This document shows, piece by piece, positions 33,175-42,215 of a DNA stretch of 64,000 bases (the first letter of the stretch is position 1; each line of letters begins with the position of its first letter). A program made the translations under genes and the position numbers. Source of the DNA: Nitrospiraceae bacterium (GTDB taxonomy: Bacteria; Nitrospirota; Nitrospiria; Nitrospirales; Nitrospiraceae); the NCBI GenBank assembly GCA_019637075.1, contig JAHBWI010000001.1:558001-622000 (forward strand), read 5' to 3'. The notes beneath the pieces were generated by a model. It saw only the letters and a list, made by a program, of their open reading frames with translations. It had not been told where the DNA came from and searched no databases.

Positions 33175-34526
33175 GACGACACCTCCTGCCCTACGGCACT
33201 CTCCAATTGAAACAGGTTGTGCTGGTAGGAAAACAGGGCCTCGATAAAGTTCTGTTGAATCGTCCGGGACGTACGCGCGGCATCGAGCAAGTCCAGAATC
33301 GTGGCCCCTCCCCGCTCATAGGCCCGCTCGACGATAGTAAAGGTGGAGCGGGCATCGTCCAACACGCCGGCCAGGTAAGCCTCGACCAGCCGCCGGCTCT
33401 GCAGGAGGTTGTGATGGGCCACCTCGATCTCATTTTCCGCTTGATTGACGGTCTTATCCAAGTCCGCCTGAGCGGATTGCACCGCCACCTCGGCTTGGAC
33501 GATCGCACCTTGGTTCCGGTTGAACAGGGGCAGCGGCACGCCGAAGTTGAGGAGGCCCATCTGCTGGTTGTCCGGACCGCGAGGCCCCTGCACCGAATAG
33601 CCGGCCCCTACCGTCACGTCGGGAAACCGGTAGGCCTTGGCCAGCTTCAAATCGGCTTCCCGCTGCGAAAACGAGGAGCGTTTCGATCGAATGTCCGGAC
33701 GCATTTGGATGGCCGCAAACCGCAGCTTGCCGATGTCGGGATCGACCCGCCGATAGTCCAATTCCGTGGTCAGCTCCACGCGAGTCCCGGCGGAGATCCG
33801 CAAGAGCTGGCGCAGGTCGGCCCGCGCCGACTCAGCCTCCTGTATCGCGCCGATGACCTGCGACTGAAAGTCCACCATCTGCAGCCGGATCCGGATCAGA
33901 TCGATCTCGGCGATATAGCCTTTCTTGAAACGAATCGTGTTCACATCCAGGATGCGCGCGAACCGGTCACGATTCTCTTCCGCCAAGGCCAATCGGCGTT
34001 GAGCCAGCTGCACACGGAAGTAGGCATCTTTGACGGCAAAACTCAGTTGGCGCACGGCATCCTCGAAATCCGCTTCGCTGGACTGCACCCCGTAGGCGGC
34101 GCTTTCCACGCGGAACCCGCGTTTGCCGGCCGTTTCGAACAGCTGCTGCACCTGGCTGGTAATTGCGCCGGTAGTGGCGGGGTTGTTCCCCTGCGTAAAC
34201 GAGGCCACATTGCCGACCTGCAGCGTGGGATTCGGCAGGAGCCGGGCGGTGATCTGCTGGCCTTTGTTGGATTCGATGCCGTATTTGGCGATCAGGAGGT
34301 CGAGATTCTGTTTCAGGAAGAGGGCGAGTGCCTCACCGAGACTCAACCGCACGGCGCTGGGTAGTACCGAACTCGGCGCGGGCCCTTCGGCGGCGTTGAG
34401 TAGGATCGGGAAAGAAATGGAGACCGTGCCGATCGCAATCAGCAGCAGGATGCGGGCGATGCCAAAGCGACTGCCCCTGGCGTGACCGGAAACTCCGCAA
34501 CCTTGGCGGACGATGAAGGACTTCAA
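33171..34526 (-). CDS. TolC-family outer-membrane efflux protein
   Basis: This encodes 451 residues from a TTG start with GGGAGG 6 nt upstream. A signal segment (ARILLLIAIGTVSISFPILLNA) is followed by two OEP repeats, the first with RLSLGEALALFLKQNLDLLIAKYGIE and PNPTLQVGN. The second ends SYQHNLFQLESAVGQ. This is the outer-membrane channel of the efflux system, the first gene of its operon, with a promoter at 34565-34593. The early polar region (MKSFIVRQGCGVSGHARGS) is unusually long for a signal peptide n-region. Confidence 0.93.
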   Translation of the reverse strand: MKSFIVRQGCGVSGHARGSRFGIARILLLIAIGTVSISFPILLNAAEGPAPSSVLPSAVRLSLGEALALFLKQNLDLLIAKYGIESNKGQQITARLLPNPTLQVGNVASFTQGNNPATTGAITSQVQQLFETAGKRGFRVESAAYGVQSSEADFEDAVRQLSFAVKDAYFRVQLAQRRLALAEENRDRFARILDVNTIRFKKGYIAEIDLIRIRLQMVDFQSQVIGAIQEAESARADLRQLLRISAGTRVELTTELDYRRVDPDIGKLRFAAIQMRPDIRSKRSSFSQREADLKLAKAYRFPDVTVGAGYSVQGPRGPDNQQMGLLNFGVPLPLFNRNQGAIVQAEVAVQSAQADLDKTVNQAENEIEVAHHNLLQSRRLVEAYLAGVLDDARSTFTIVERAYERGGATILDLLDAARTSRTIQQNFIEALFSYQHNLFQLESAVGQEVSS

Positions 34527-34564
34527 ATCGCCTCCCTGTCGGCAGCCCCACGCAAAACCGCGAC

Positions 34565-34593
34565 ATTATACTGACTTTCCCTTGCCATGGAAA
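34565..34593 (-). promoter_or_regulatory. sigma70-like promoter of the RND efflux operon
   Basis: On the minus strand TTTCCA (34593-34588), 17 bp, then a perfect TATAAT (34570-34565). It lies 38 bp upstream of the TolC-family start at 34526. No MerR-type operator with a long spacer is seen here, so metal control would need another site. Confidence 0.65.
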
Positions 34594-34615
34594 CAACGGA
34601 TAGAGCCGAATGGAA

Positions 34616-35710
34616 TTAGCGCATCTTCAGCTCCGTCCAGGCCCGATCATAGAGGCGAACCGCCTTCCCCACGTCGCGCATCCATTCCAACCGGCCCAAA
34701 TCATCGACCGCCGGGTACACCGCCACGTTGGCCCGAACCTCCGGCGTCACACGTTCACGCGCATCGCGGGACGCAGAGGCAAATTTGAGCCGTTCCGACG
34801 TGCGGGCGGCGATCTCCGGTTCCATCAGAAAATTGATGAACTTCATCGCCAGCCGTTTGGAGGGTGCGCCCTTCAACACGACCAGGCAGTCGGCCCAGAC
34901 CGTCGCTCCCTCCTTCGGCACGACGTAGCGAAGCGAGGGCCGTTCGACCATCGCTCGAGCCACCGGACCTCCCCAACCATGCGCCAGTACCACCTCGCCC
35001 GAAGCCAGTAGCTGGTCATAGTGGTCGCTGGTGTAGGTCTTCACCAAAGGCTTTTGTTGCAGCAGTTTGTCCTTGGCCGATTCGATTACGGCGGGATCCG
35101 TGCTGTTCATGGATTGTCCCATCGACCGCAGCACCGCCCCAAAGACCTCGCGCTGATCGTTGAGCATGCTGATCCGTCCTTTATAGCGCGGGTCCCAGAG
35201 GACCGCCCAACTATCCGGCGGGGTGGTGATGACGGCCGAGTCATACCCGATGCCGACGGTCCCCCAGAGATAGGGCACGGAGTAGCGGCGATCGGGATCG
35301 AAGGGCAGATGTTGCAGATGCGATTCGAGGGAGGCGGCATTGGGAATCTCGGCCTGGTCGAGTTCGGCCAAGAGCCCCTGCTGGATCATGATCGACACCA
35401 TGAAGTCGGACGGCACCGCAACGTCGTAGCCGGTGGCGCCGCTCTGGAGTTTCGCCAGCAATTCCTCGTTACTGCTGAAGGTGTCGACCACCACCTTGGC
35501 ATGTTCCCGCCGCTCGAATGCTTGAATGATCTCCGGTCCCACATAGTCGGACCAGGTGAAGTAATGGAGCACCGCCCGATCGTCTGATCCATGCCCGGTC
35601 CCGGCTCCGTCACAGCCACTCCACAGGCCGACCATCGCAAGCGCGCCGAGCAAGGCGATGAGACCGGATCGACGCAGGAGCCAGGGCACCGATGCACTGT
35701 GTTTCATCAT
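34616..35710 (-). CDS. potD: spermidine/putrescine ABC transporter substrate-binding protein
   Basis: This encodes 364 residues, a lipoprotein-type signal (lipobox GLWSGC) followed by VLHYFTWSDYVGPEIIQAFE and DVAVPSDFMVSIMIQQGLL, the typical PotD/PotF N-lobe. The C-lobe includes VLKGAPSKRLAMKFINFLMEPE. It binds polyamines in the periplasm and hands them to PotBC. It is the last gene of potABCD, in the same leftward order as the rest. Confidence 0.93.
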   Translation of the reverse strand: MMKHSASVPWLLRRSGLIALLGALAMVGLWSGCDGAGTGHGSDDRAVLHYFTWSDYVGPEIIQAFERREHAKVVVDTFSSNEELLAKLQSGATGYDVAVPSDFMVSIMIQQGLLAELDQAEIPNAASLESHLQHLPFDPDRRYSVPYLWGTVGIGYDSAVITTPPDSWAVLWDPRYKGRISMLNDQREVFGAVLRSMGQSMNSTDPAVIESAKDKLLQQKPLVKTYTSDHYDQLLASGEVVLAHGWGGPVARAMVERPSLRYVVPKEGATVWADCLVVLKGAPSKRLAMKFINFLMEPEIAARTSERLKFASASRDARERVTPEVRANVAVYPAVDDLGRLEWMRDVGKAVRLYDRAWTELKMR

Positions 35711-35750
35711 ACGAGATACGCTTCACACGCGACGTTCGACGAATGCCGTG

Positions 35751-36527
35751 CTAGGTCTCCTTGCGCTGCAGGTGGAGCGAGAGCCCCACGCAGACCATCG
35801 ACACGAGCAGCAAGAGCGCGGACAGCGCGTTGATTTCCGGCGTCACCCCCGCCTTGATCATCGAATAGACTTTCACGGGCAAGGTCGTGGCCCCCGGGCC
35901 TGCCAGAAAAAACGTGACGAGAAAATCGTCGAGCGAGACCGTGAAGGCCACCAACGTCGCACCCAGGACAGCGGGACGCAGGAGCGGCAGCGTGACATAC
36001 CGGAACGTTTGCCAGGGGCTCGCCCCCAGGTCTGCCGCCGCTTCGAGCAAGGCAGGGTCGAGCTTGCGCAACCTGGTCCGCACCATGATCGTCACCAACG
36101 GAATGTTGAAGACAATGTGCCCCAATATCACGGTTGTGAGCCCGAGCGGGACGCGCAACGTGACGAAGAACAACATCAGCGCGACACCCATCATCACTTC
36201 GGGGATGACCAGGGGGAGCACCAGCGCCCCTTCGAGGCCGGCTTGGCGGCGGTGCGGCATGCCTTCCATCCCTAGGGCAATCAAGCCGCCGAACGTGACG
36301 GCTCCGACCGTCGAGATGACGGCGATAAGCAGGCTATTCCACGTCGCGGCAAGCAGAGCTTCGTCCTGCCAGAGCACCGCGTACCAATGTAGAGTGGCAC
36401 CTCGCCAGGCCATCGACAGATGCGCGGCGTTGAATGAATAGACGACGAGCACGAGGATCGGGCCATAGAGAAACGCCAGGCTGAAGGCGCTCGTCAGGGC
36501 CAGTGCGCCGGATTTCCGCCGCGTCAT
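35751..36527 (-). CDS. potC: polyamine ABC transporter permease PotC
   Basis: This encodes 258 residues from ATG 36527, which overlaps the PotB stop (ATGA); the longer open frame upstream lies in PotB. Six membrane helices; the EAA-type loop is LLEAAADLGASPWQTFRYVTLPLLRPAVLG, contacting the ATPase. Pairs with PotB to form the membrane channel. Confidence 0.93.
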   Translation of the reverse strand: MTRRKSGALALTSAFSLAFLYGPILVLVVYSFNAAHLSMAWRGATLHWYAVLWQDEALLAATWNSLLIAVISTVGAVTFGGLIALGMEGMPHRRQAGLEGALVLPLVIPEVMMGVALMLFFVTLRVPLGLTTVILGHIVFNIPLVTIMVRTRLRKLDPALLEAAADLGASPWQTFRYVTLPLLRPAVLGATLVAFTVSLDDFLVTFFLAGPGATTLPVKVYSMIKAGVTPEINALSALLLLVSMVCVGLSLHLQRKET

Positions 36528-37420
36528 CGTGCCTCTCCCCGTCCGACCGCGCTGTCCGACTGCCGATAGTGCAGCAACACCGCCCCCATCACCACCGCCA
36601 TCAACACGAACGAAGCCGCCGACCCGAGCGGCCAGTCCCGCACGACCAAATATTCGTGTTGAATGAGGTTGCCGATCATCATGCTGCGGGCCCCGCCCAA
36701 CAGGTCCGGGGTAATGAAGGCGCCGATCGACGGAACGAACACCATCACACAGCCGCCCACGATCCCCGGCTTGATGAGGGGCAGGATGATCTTCGTCAAC
36801 ACCGCCCAACGCGAGGCATAGAGGTCCCAGGCGGCCTCCACGAGGATGGGGTCGAGCCGCTCCACCGCCACATATACTGGAAGCACCATGAACGGCAGGT
36901 ACCCGTAGACCAACCCGATCAATACGGCCAGCGGGGTATAGAGCAGCTCCAGCGGGGATTCGATCACGGCCAGCGCCTCGAGAAGGCGATTCACCAGTCC
37001 GTCATGGCGCAGGATAATCATCCAGGCGTAGGTCCGCACCAGGAAATTCGTCCAGAACGGCAACATCACCAGCATCAAGAGCAACGGCTGCCAACGAGCC
37101 GGACTGCGGGCGATGTAATAGGCCAAGGGCAGCCCCAGCAGGAAACAGAACGCCGTGGTGAGCGCGGCGTACCAGATCGATTGCCCCAAAATCTTCGCGT
37201 AGAGAGGATGGACCAGATCAGCGTAGTTGGAGAGGGTCCAGTCCCATTCGATCCCGCCGTACGTCCCGCGAGAGGCGAAACTGATCACGAACACCAGCAG
37301 CAGGGGGATCACGAACAGGATGACCATCCAGAGGAGGCCTGGTGCGGCCAACCAACAGGGTCCGCATCGCCGGACCGGTTTTCCCGTCGCCGGCGACCGC
37401 TCGAGGGCTGCTCCGTTCAT
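36524..37420 (-). CDS. potB: polyamine ABC transporter permease PotB
   Basis: This encodes 298 residues from ATG 37420, 1 nt after the PotA stop; the 39 codons upstream overlap PotA and are not used. Six membrane helices with WLAAPGLLWMVILFVIPLLLV at the start and loop VEAAWDLYASRWAVLTKIILPLIKPG as the EAA motif. The N-terminal 20 residues are cytoplasmic. Confidence 0.93.
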   Translation of the reverse strand: MNGAALERSPATGKPVRRCGPCWLAAPGLLWMVILFVIPLLLVFVISFASRGTYGGIEWDWTLSNYADLVHPLYAKILGQSIWYAALTTAFCFLLGLPLAYYIARSPARWQPLLLMLVMLPFWTNFLVRTYAWMIILRHDGLVNRLLEALAVIESPLELLYTPLAVLIGLVYGYLPFMVLPVYVAVERLDPILVEAAWDLYASRWAVLTKIILPLIKPGIVGGCVMVFVPSIGAFITPDLLGGARSMMIGNLIQHEYLVVRDWPLGSAASFVLMAVVMGAVLLHYRQSDSAVGRGEAR

Positions 37421-37421
37421 A

Positions 37422-38564
37422 TCATGCGCCGAATACCCGGGCGGCTTTCGCCGCCCAGTGCAGAAAGACGTCGTTCCCCGGCTCAAACCGTTCGCCCCGT
37501 TGCTCGACCGACCCGATCGTGAGGTCCCACAGGACATCAGGCGCCAGGCGCACGAGACATTTCACCGTGCTCCCGGCAAACAGCATTCTTTCGATTCGTC
37601 CCGGCAAGACATTGTCGAAATCGCCGCTCCGCGTCACGCGCATGGTCACGGCCTCGGGCCGCAAGGACAGCACTGCCCGTCCGCCCGCGCCGTTCTGCGC
37701 GGCACCATCGACCGATAGGCTCGGCAGGCCGGACCGGTGCGGACGAAACCACAGCCCCTGCCCGTCTCGCTCCACCTGCCCCGTCAGCTCGTTGGAAACT
37801 CCAAGGAACCGGGCGACGAACAGGTCGGACGGCCTGCTGTAGACCTCGCGCGGGCTGCCGACCTGGAGCATCTGCCCCCGGCGCATGACCGCGATCCGAT
37901 CGGACATCATCATCGCCTCTTCCTGATGGTGCGTCACGCAGACGCAGGTCAGCCCGGCCCGCTGCTGGATGGCTTTCAATTCCACCTGCATCTCCTGCCG
38001 CAACTGCTGATCCAGCGCAGCCAAGGGTTCGTCCAGCAGAACGACGGCCGGTTTGTTGACGAGGGCTCTCGCCAAGGCCACCCGCTGCTGCTCGCCCCCG
38101 GACAGTTGAGACGGAAGTCTGGCGTCTTTTCCTTCCAACCGAACCATATCGAGCGCGCCTCGCACGGCCTGTTGAACGTCGGCGGAACCGACCCCGCGCA
38201 TACGCAGGCCGAAGGCGACATTATCGAACACGGTCAGGTGTGGGAAGAGCGCGTATGACTGAAAGACGAGATTCACAGGCCGGCGATTCGGCGGCACGCC
38301 GAGCATGGGATGGCCGTCGATGCGCAGATCGCCTTCATCCGGCTCTTCGAAGCCTGCCAACATGCGCAGCACGGACGTCTTTCCGGCTCCGCTGGGCCCC
38401 AAAATCGAAAAGAATTCTCCGCGCTCGACGGTAAAGGACACGCGGTCCACGGCCGTGACCGATCCATGCCGACGCACGAGGCTGCTGACCTCGATCGTCG
38501 GCCGAGAGACGGGGGCATGGAGCGATTCGGAAGAAGGGGGCACCGGCGGGGAGATATCCACCAT
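37422..38564 (-). CDS. potA: polyamine ABC transporter ATP-binding protein PotA
   Basis: This encodes 380 residues. Walker A LGPSGAGKTSVLRMLAG, Q-loop NLVFQSYALFPHL, signature LSGGEQQRVALARALV, Walker B VVLLDEPLAALD, H-loop VTHHQEEAM, then a C-terminal TOBE-type regulatory domain (ELTGQVERDG to WDLTIGS). It energises spermidine/putrescine uptake. It is the first gene of the potABCD unit and lies 42 bp downstream of the small coiled-coil gene. Confidence 0.95.
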   Translation of the reverse strand: MVDISPPVPPSSESLHAPVSRPTIEVSSLVRRHGSVTAVDRVSFTVERGEFFSILGPSGAGKTSVLRMLAGFEEPDEGDLRIDGHPMLGVPPNRRPVNLVFQSYALFPHLTVFDNVAFGLRMRGVGSADVQQAVRGALDMVRLEGKDARLPSQLSGGEQQRVALARALVNKPAVVLLDEPLAALDQQLRQEMQVELKAIQQRAGLTCVCVTHHQEEAMMMSDRIAVMRRGQMLQVGSPREVYSRPSDLFVARFLGVSNELTGQVERDGQGLWFRPHRSGLPSLSVDGAAQNGAGGRAVLSLRPEAVTMRVTRSGDFDNVLPGRIERMLFAGSTVKCLVRLAPDVLWDLTIGSVEQRGERFEPGNDVFLHWAAKAARVFGA

Positions 38565-38606
38565 CGAGGTCGGGGCCGGGCGCGTCGAAGGACGCGCGGA
38601 CGGCCA

Positions 38607-38882
38607 TCAATGGTCGAGCGGCATTTTCGAGCTGACGTCCCGCAGGTGCTTGCGGACGCGCACCTGATGCTCGTGCTTCCGGAGCAATTCCCGGCGAATG
38701 ACGTCGCGGTCCTCCGCCACGATCCGCACCAAACGATCGTTATCCTCGGCGAACTCGCGAACCAGCTCGGACAGTTTCTGCACCTGGCGCTCGAGCCGCT
38801 CCAACCGCCACACCATCTCCTTCATCGGATTGGCCGCAGCCCCATCCTTCATCGTCGCCGGCAACGCGTTCTGTCGCTTCAT
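38607..38882 (-). CDS. small coiled-coil protein
   Basis: This encodes 91 residues; ATG 38882 has GGGAGGAG 7 nt upstream, whereas an upstream start at 38966 has none. After a polar N-terminus, residues 20-75 form a heptad-like helix (MVWRLERLERQVQKLSELVREFAEDNDRLVRIVAEDRDVIRRELLRKHEHQ), suggesting an oligomeric coiled coil. It is on the same strand as potA and may share its promoter. No known family is assigned. Confidence 0.65.
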   Translation of the reverse strand: MKRQNALPATMKDGAAANPMKEMVWRLERLERQVQKLSELVREFAEDNDRLVRIVAEDRDVIRRELLRKHEHQVRVRKHLRDVSSKMPLDH

Positions 38883-38998
38883 GGTCACTCCTCCCTGATT
38901 CCGCTTGCGCCCACAGAGGCTCTCGTGAATCGTAGTATCAACCGAGTCCGGCATGAAGTCAATCATTCTGCTTTCTTCCTATTTGCAGACGGTCCTGC

Positions 38999-39004
38999 TA
39001 GAAT
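38999..39004 (+). promoter_or_regulatory. extended -10 box close to the glgC start
   Basis: TGC-TAGAAT (TG at 38996-38997, hexamer at 38999-39004) ends 9 bases before the ATG at 39014. No -35 match of quality is visible. If used, the transcript would be almost leaderless. Confidence 0.35.
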
Positions 39005-39013
39005 CACCTTCCG

Positions 39014-40252
39014 ATGCCGAACATTTTCACCATGATCCTCGCGGGCGGCAAAGGTGAGCGCCTGCATCCGCTGACGGAGCAACGAGCCAAACCGGCCGTG
39101 CCGTTCGGCGGGAAGTACCGCATCATCGATTTCACCCTCAGCAACTGTCTCAACTCGGGCCTGCGGCGGATCGCGGTCCTCATTCAATACAAGTCCCATT
39201 CGCTGGACCGGCATATCCGCACGGGCTGGAATATCCTCAACCCCGAGTTGCGCGAGTACATCGCCTCGGTCCCGCCGCAGCAACGCATCAGCGAAGATTG
39301 GTATCGCGGCACCGCCGATGCCGTCTATCAGAATCTGTTTCTCCTCGACGAGGACAAACCCGAATATTTGCTGATCCTCGCCGGCGACCACATCTATAAG
39401 ATGAACTACGCCGACATGTACAACTTTCTGGTCGAAAAGCAGGCGGATGCCGTCGTCGGCGCCATCGAAACGCCGCTCGAGGATGCCAGCCGCTTCGGCG
39501 TGATCGGTGTGGACGAGGACCATCGCATCCTCCGCTTCGACGAAAAACCGGCGAACCCCACCCCCATTCCCACCGATTCGTCTCAGGCGTTCGTGTCGAT
39601 GGGCATCTATCTGTTCCGAAGCGAGGTGGTGCGCGAGCAGCTCGTCCGGGACGCGCGCGAGGGCACGACGCACGACTTCGGCAAGAACATCATCCCGCGC
39701 ATGATCAAGGAATGCCGCGTCTATGCCTTCAAATTCCAAGATGAGAACAAGAAGGACGTGAAGTACTGGCGGGACATCGGCACGCTCGACGCCTATTGGG
39801 AAGCCAACATGGACTTGGTCGACGTCGATCCCCTCTTCAATCTGTACGACGAGGCTTGGCCCATCCGAACCTATCAGGGGCAGTTTCCCCCGGCCAAGTT
39901 CGTCTTTGCGCAGGACTATCAGGGCGGCCGCATGGGGGTGGCGCTCGACTCCATCGTCTGCGGCGGCTGCATCATCTCGGGTGGGCGCGTGCAGAATTCC
40001 GTGCTCTCCCCGCATGTGCGTGTGCATGACCATGCCGACGTGCGGGAATCCGTCGTCATGGAAAACGTCGTGATCGGCGCCCACGCCAAGATCCGGCGCG
40101 CGATCATCGACAAGGACGTGATCATCCCGCCCAAGACGGAGATCGGCTTCGATCCGGCCGCCGACCGGCAACGATTCAAGGTGACCGATTCCGGCCTCGT
40201 GGTCATCTCCAAGGGAATGAAACTGCATGCCGCCGTCGATCCATCCGGTTGA
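39014..40252 (+). CDS. glgC: glucose-1-phosphate adenylyltransferase
   Basis: This encodes 412 residues. The start [21 protein letters not shown] carries the nucleotide-binding GGxGxRL loop. [19 protein letters not shown] and the substrate site [12 protein letters not shown] follow, with a C-terminal left-handed beta-helix ([25 protein letters not shown]). It makes ADP-glucose for glycogen. Its C-terminus overlaps the start of the next gene by 26 bases. No other glycogen gene is in the window. Confidence 0.95.
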   Translation: MPNIFTMILAGGKGERLHPLTEQRAKPAVPFGGKYRIIDFTLSNCLNSGLRRIAVLIQYKSHSLDRHIRTGWNILNPELREYIASVPPQQRISEDWYRGTADAVYQNLFLLDEDKPEYLLILAGDHIYKMNYADMYNFLVEKQADAVVGAIETPLEDASRFGVIGVDEDHRILRFDEKPANPTPIPTDSSQAFVSMGIYLFRSEVVREQLVRDAREGTTHDFGKNIIPRMIKECRVYAFKFQDENKKDVKYWRDIGTLDAYWEANMDLVDVDPLFNLYDEAWPIRTYQGQFPPAKFVFAQDYQGGRMGVALDSIVCGGCIISGGRVQNSVLSPHVRVHDHADVRESVVMENVVIGAHAKIRRAIIDKDVIIPPKTEIGFDPAADRQRFKVTDSGLVVISKGMKLHAAVDPSG

Positions 40253-42089
40253 TCTGATCGAGACGCTCCGCAGCAAGCACCTGACCCCCGCGATCATTTT
40301 TCTGACCTCGAGACGCGCCTGCGACGAAGCCATGCAGGCCTTCGAGCGCAGCAACGTCCAACTCCCCTCGGTCCGGCAAGAACAAATCGCCGCCGTGCTG
40401 CGCCAGGTCACGGAACAATTCCCCAGCATCGCCGAACACCCGTTGATCGAAACCGTCCAGCGGATCGGCGTCGCGGCGCACCATGCCGGCCACCTTCCTT
40501 CGTGGAAAATCGCGGTGGAGGAGCTCATGCGGACCGGCTGCCTCGACGCGGTGTTCGCCACCACCACCCTCGCGGCCGGCGTCGATTTTCCGGCGCGCAC
40601 GGTCGTCGTGACCCAATCGAGCATCAGGAAATCGCGCGACTTTACGGATCTGACCGTCAGCGAGATCCAGCAACTCGCGGGCCGGGCCGGCCGCCGCGGC
40701 AAAGACCTCGTCGGCTTCGCCGTGATCGCGCCTTCACCCTACATCGACCTCGCGGTCCTGACCAAAGGCTTGACAGGCCAGCCGGAAGCCATCGACAGCC
40801 AATTCGTCATCACCTATCCGATGGTGTTGAACCTCTTGAAGGCCCATCCGCTGGAACATATCCAGCCGATCCTTGCCAAGAGCTTCGCCCAGTTCCAATT
40901 AAACCAGCGCACCGAAGTGCTGGAACGGAAACTCGATACAATCCGAAAGGACATGGAACCGTTCGGGCCGCGGGTCTGCTCGGATTGGATCACACAGTGG
41001 CAGGTCTTCGACCAGGCCCGTCGACGCAAACACACGCGCCCTCAAACTCGCCGTCAGGAGCCGCCGGATGTGGCGGCCCGCTTACATTTCCTGACGCCCG
41101 GCCGGGTGGTCGGGCTCGTGCGCGGGCGCGGGATCGTACTGCGGCAATATCGCAGCAAGGGACAGCGCGCCCCGATGATCACCTTGATTCGCGAAGGCGG
41201 CGCCGTCAGCGAATGTCCCGCCTCGATCGTCACCCAGGTCTTCGACCGCACGTTCGAATGCGAGGAATCGCCGGTCTATCCCTGGTGTACGCCGGTCACG
41301 CTCGATCGGCTGATTCACCAGCTCGGCGATTTGCCGCCGCGCCTCCCGTTATTGCCGATTCTGGTCCAGCCGGAAGAGGACATCCCGTTGGACAGTTCGA
41401 TCATTCAAACGCTGGGCGATTTCACCTGCCCCGCCTGCCCGTCACGGCAGGCCTGCCAGAAAGATTTCGCGCAGGCTTCTAGATTGCGCCAGGAGATGCA
41501 CCGCCACGTGAAATCCATCCAGGCGCTGCAAACCAGCCTCTGGCACCGGTTCCAAGAAAAGATCGAAACACTTCAACACTTCGGGTACCTCAGCCCCACG
41601 GCCCACCTCACGGCAGACGGCGAATGGGCCAGGCTCATCCGAATCGACCACTCGCTCCTCATCACGGAGCTGATCCGAGCCGAAGCCTTCAGCGCGATCG
41701 ATCCGCCGCTCCTGGCCGCCATCATGGCCGGCATTGCGCACGACGACGACCGGCCCGGCTCGTTTCCTCGCGGCAGCACGGGGCTCGTCTCGCTCCTGTT
41801 CCAAGTGCGCAAGTTGGCCGAGAGTCTCACGCCCTATGAGGAACCGCCGCTTTTACGCGCGGACATCGCGTCCCTCACCGAACGCTGGGTGGCCGATCCC
41901 ACGCTCACCTGGATCGGCTTGTCTCGCCAAACAACCATGGCCGAAGGTGACATGTACCGGCTGTTCGCAAGGACCTTGGAATTTCTTTCCCAGATCAACC
42001 AGCTCAAGGCCACGCATCCTTCGCTGGCGGAAACGGCCGACCGCGCCATGACCGCGATGCGCCGGGGCGTGCTGGAGGAGCTGCCATGA
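40227..42089 (+). CDS. Ski2-like helicase, RecA2 plus DSHCT-like half
   Basis: This encodes 620 residues that begin directly at the second RecA domain: motif IV PAIIFLTSRRACDEAM (about 21-36), then AAHHAGHLPSWK, motif V FATTTLAAGVDFP (110-122) and motif VI QLAGRAGRRG (149-158). There is no Walker A or DExH box. A Cys cluster (C401, C404, C410) lies in the middle. Residues of about 445-620 (FGYLSPTAHLTADGEWARLIR...WIGLSRQTTMAEGDMYRLFARTLEFLSQI) match the DSHCT domain of Ski2/Mtr4. The matching RecA1 half is the separate gene at 42216, downstream in the reverse of normal domain order. It starts inside glgC. Confidence 0.85.
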   Translation: MPPSIHPVDLIETLRSKHLTPAIIFLTSRRACDEAMQAFERSNVQLPSVRQEQIAAVLRQVTEQFPSIAEHPLIETVQRIGVAAHHAGHLPSWKIAVEELMRTGCLDAVFATTTLAAGVDFPARTVVVTQSSIRKSRDFTDLTVSEIQQLAGRAGRRGKDLVGFAVIAPSPYIDLAVLTKGLTGQPEAIDSQFVITYPMVLNLLKAHPLEHIQPILAKSFAQFQLNQRTEVLERKLDTIRKDMEPFGPRVCSDWITQWQVFDQARRRKHTRPQTRRQEPPDVAARLHFLTPGRVVGLVRGRGIVLRQYRSKGQRAPMITLIREGGAVSECPASIVTQVFDRTFECEESPVYPWCTPVTLDRLIHQLGDLPPRLPLLPILVQPEEDIPLDSSIIQTLGDFTCPACPSRQACQKDFAQASRLRQEMHRHVKSIQALQTSLWHRFQEKIETLQHFGYLSPTAHLTADGEWARLIRIDHSLLITELIRAEAFSAIDPPLLAAIMAGIAHDDDRPGSFPRGSTGLVSLLFQVRKLAESLTPYEEPPLLRADIASLTERWVADPTLTWIGLSRQTTMAEGDMYRLFARTLEFLSQINQLKATHPSLAETADRAMTAMRRGVLEELP

Positions 42090-42215
42090 TTTCGTCGTGC
42101 GTCGTTCGCGAAGCGTCGTTCGCCGGGAACGGGCTCACATCTTCCATGAATCATCGCATCACGCGCAGGCTTCCGTTGCGCACCACGCTTCACGTGCCAC
42201 ACTTCACGGAGGCTT

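Noticed and set aside
38963-40702. 579-codon minus-strand frame antisense to glgC
   Set aside because: No motif; overlaps a clear GlgC and the helicase half.
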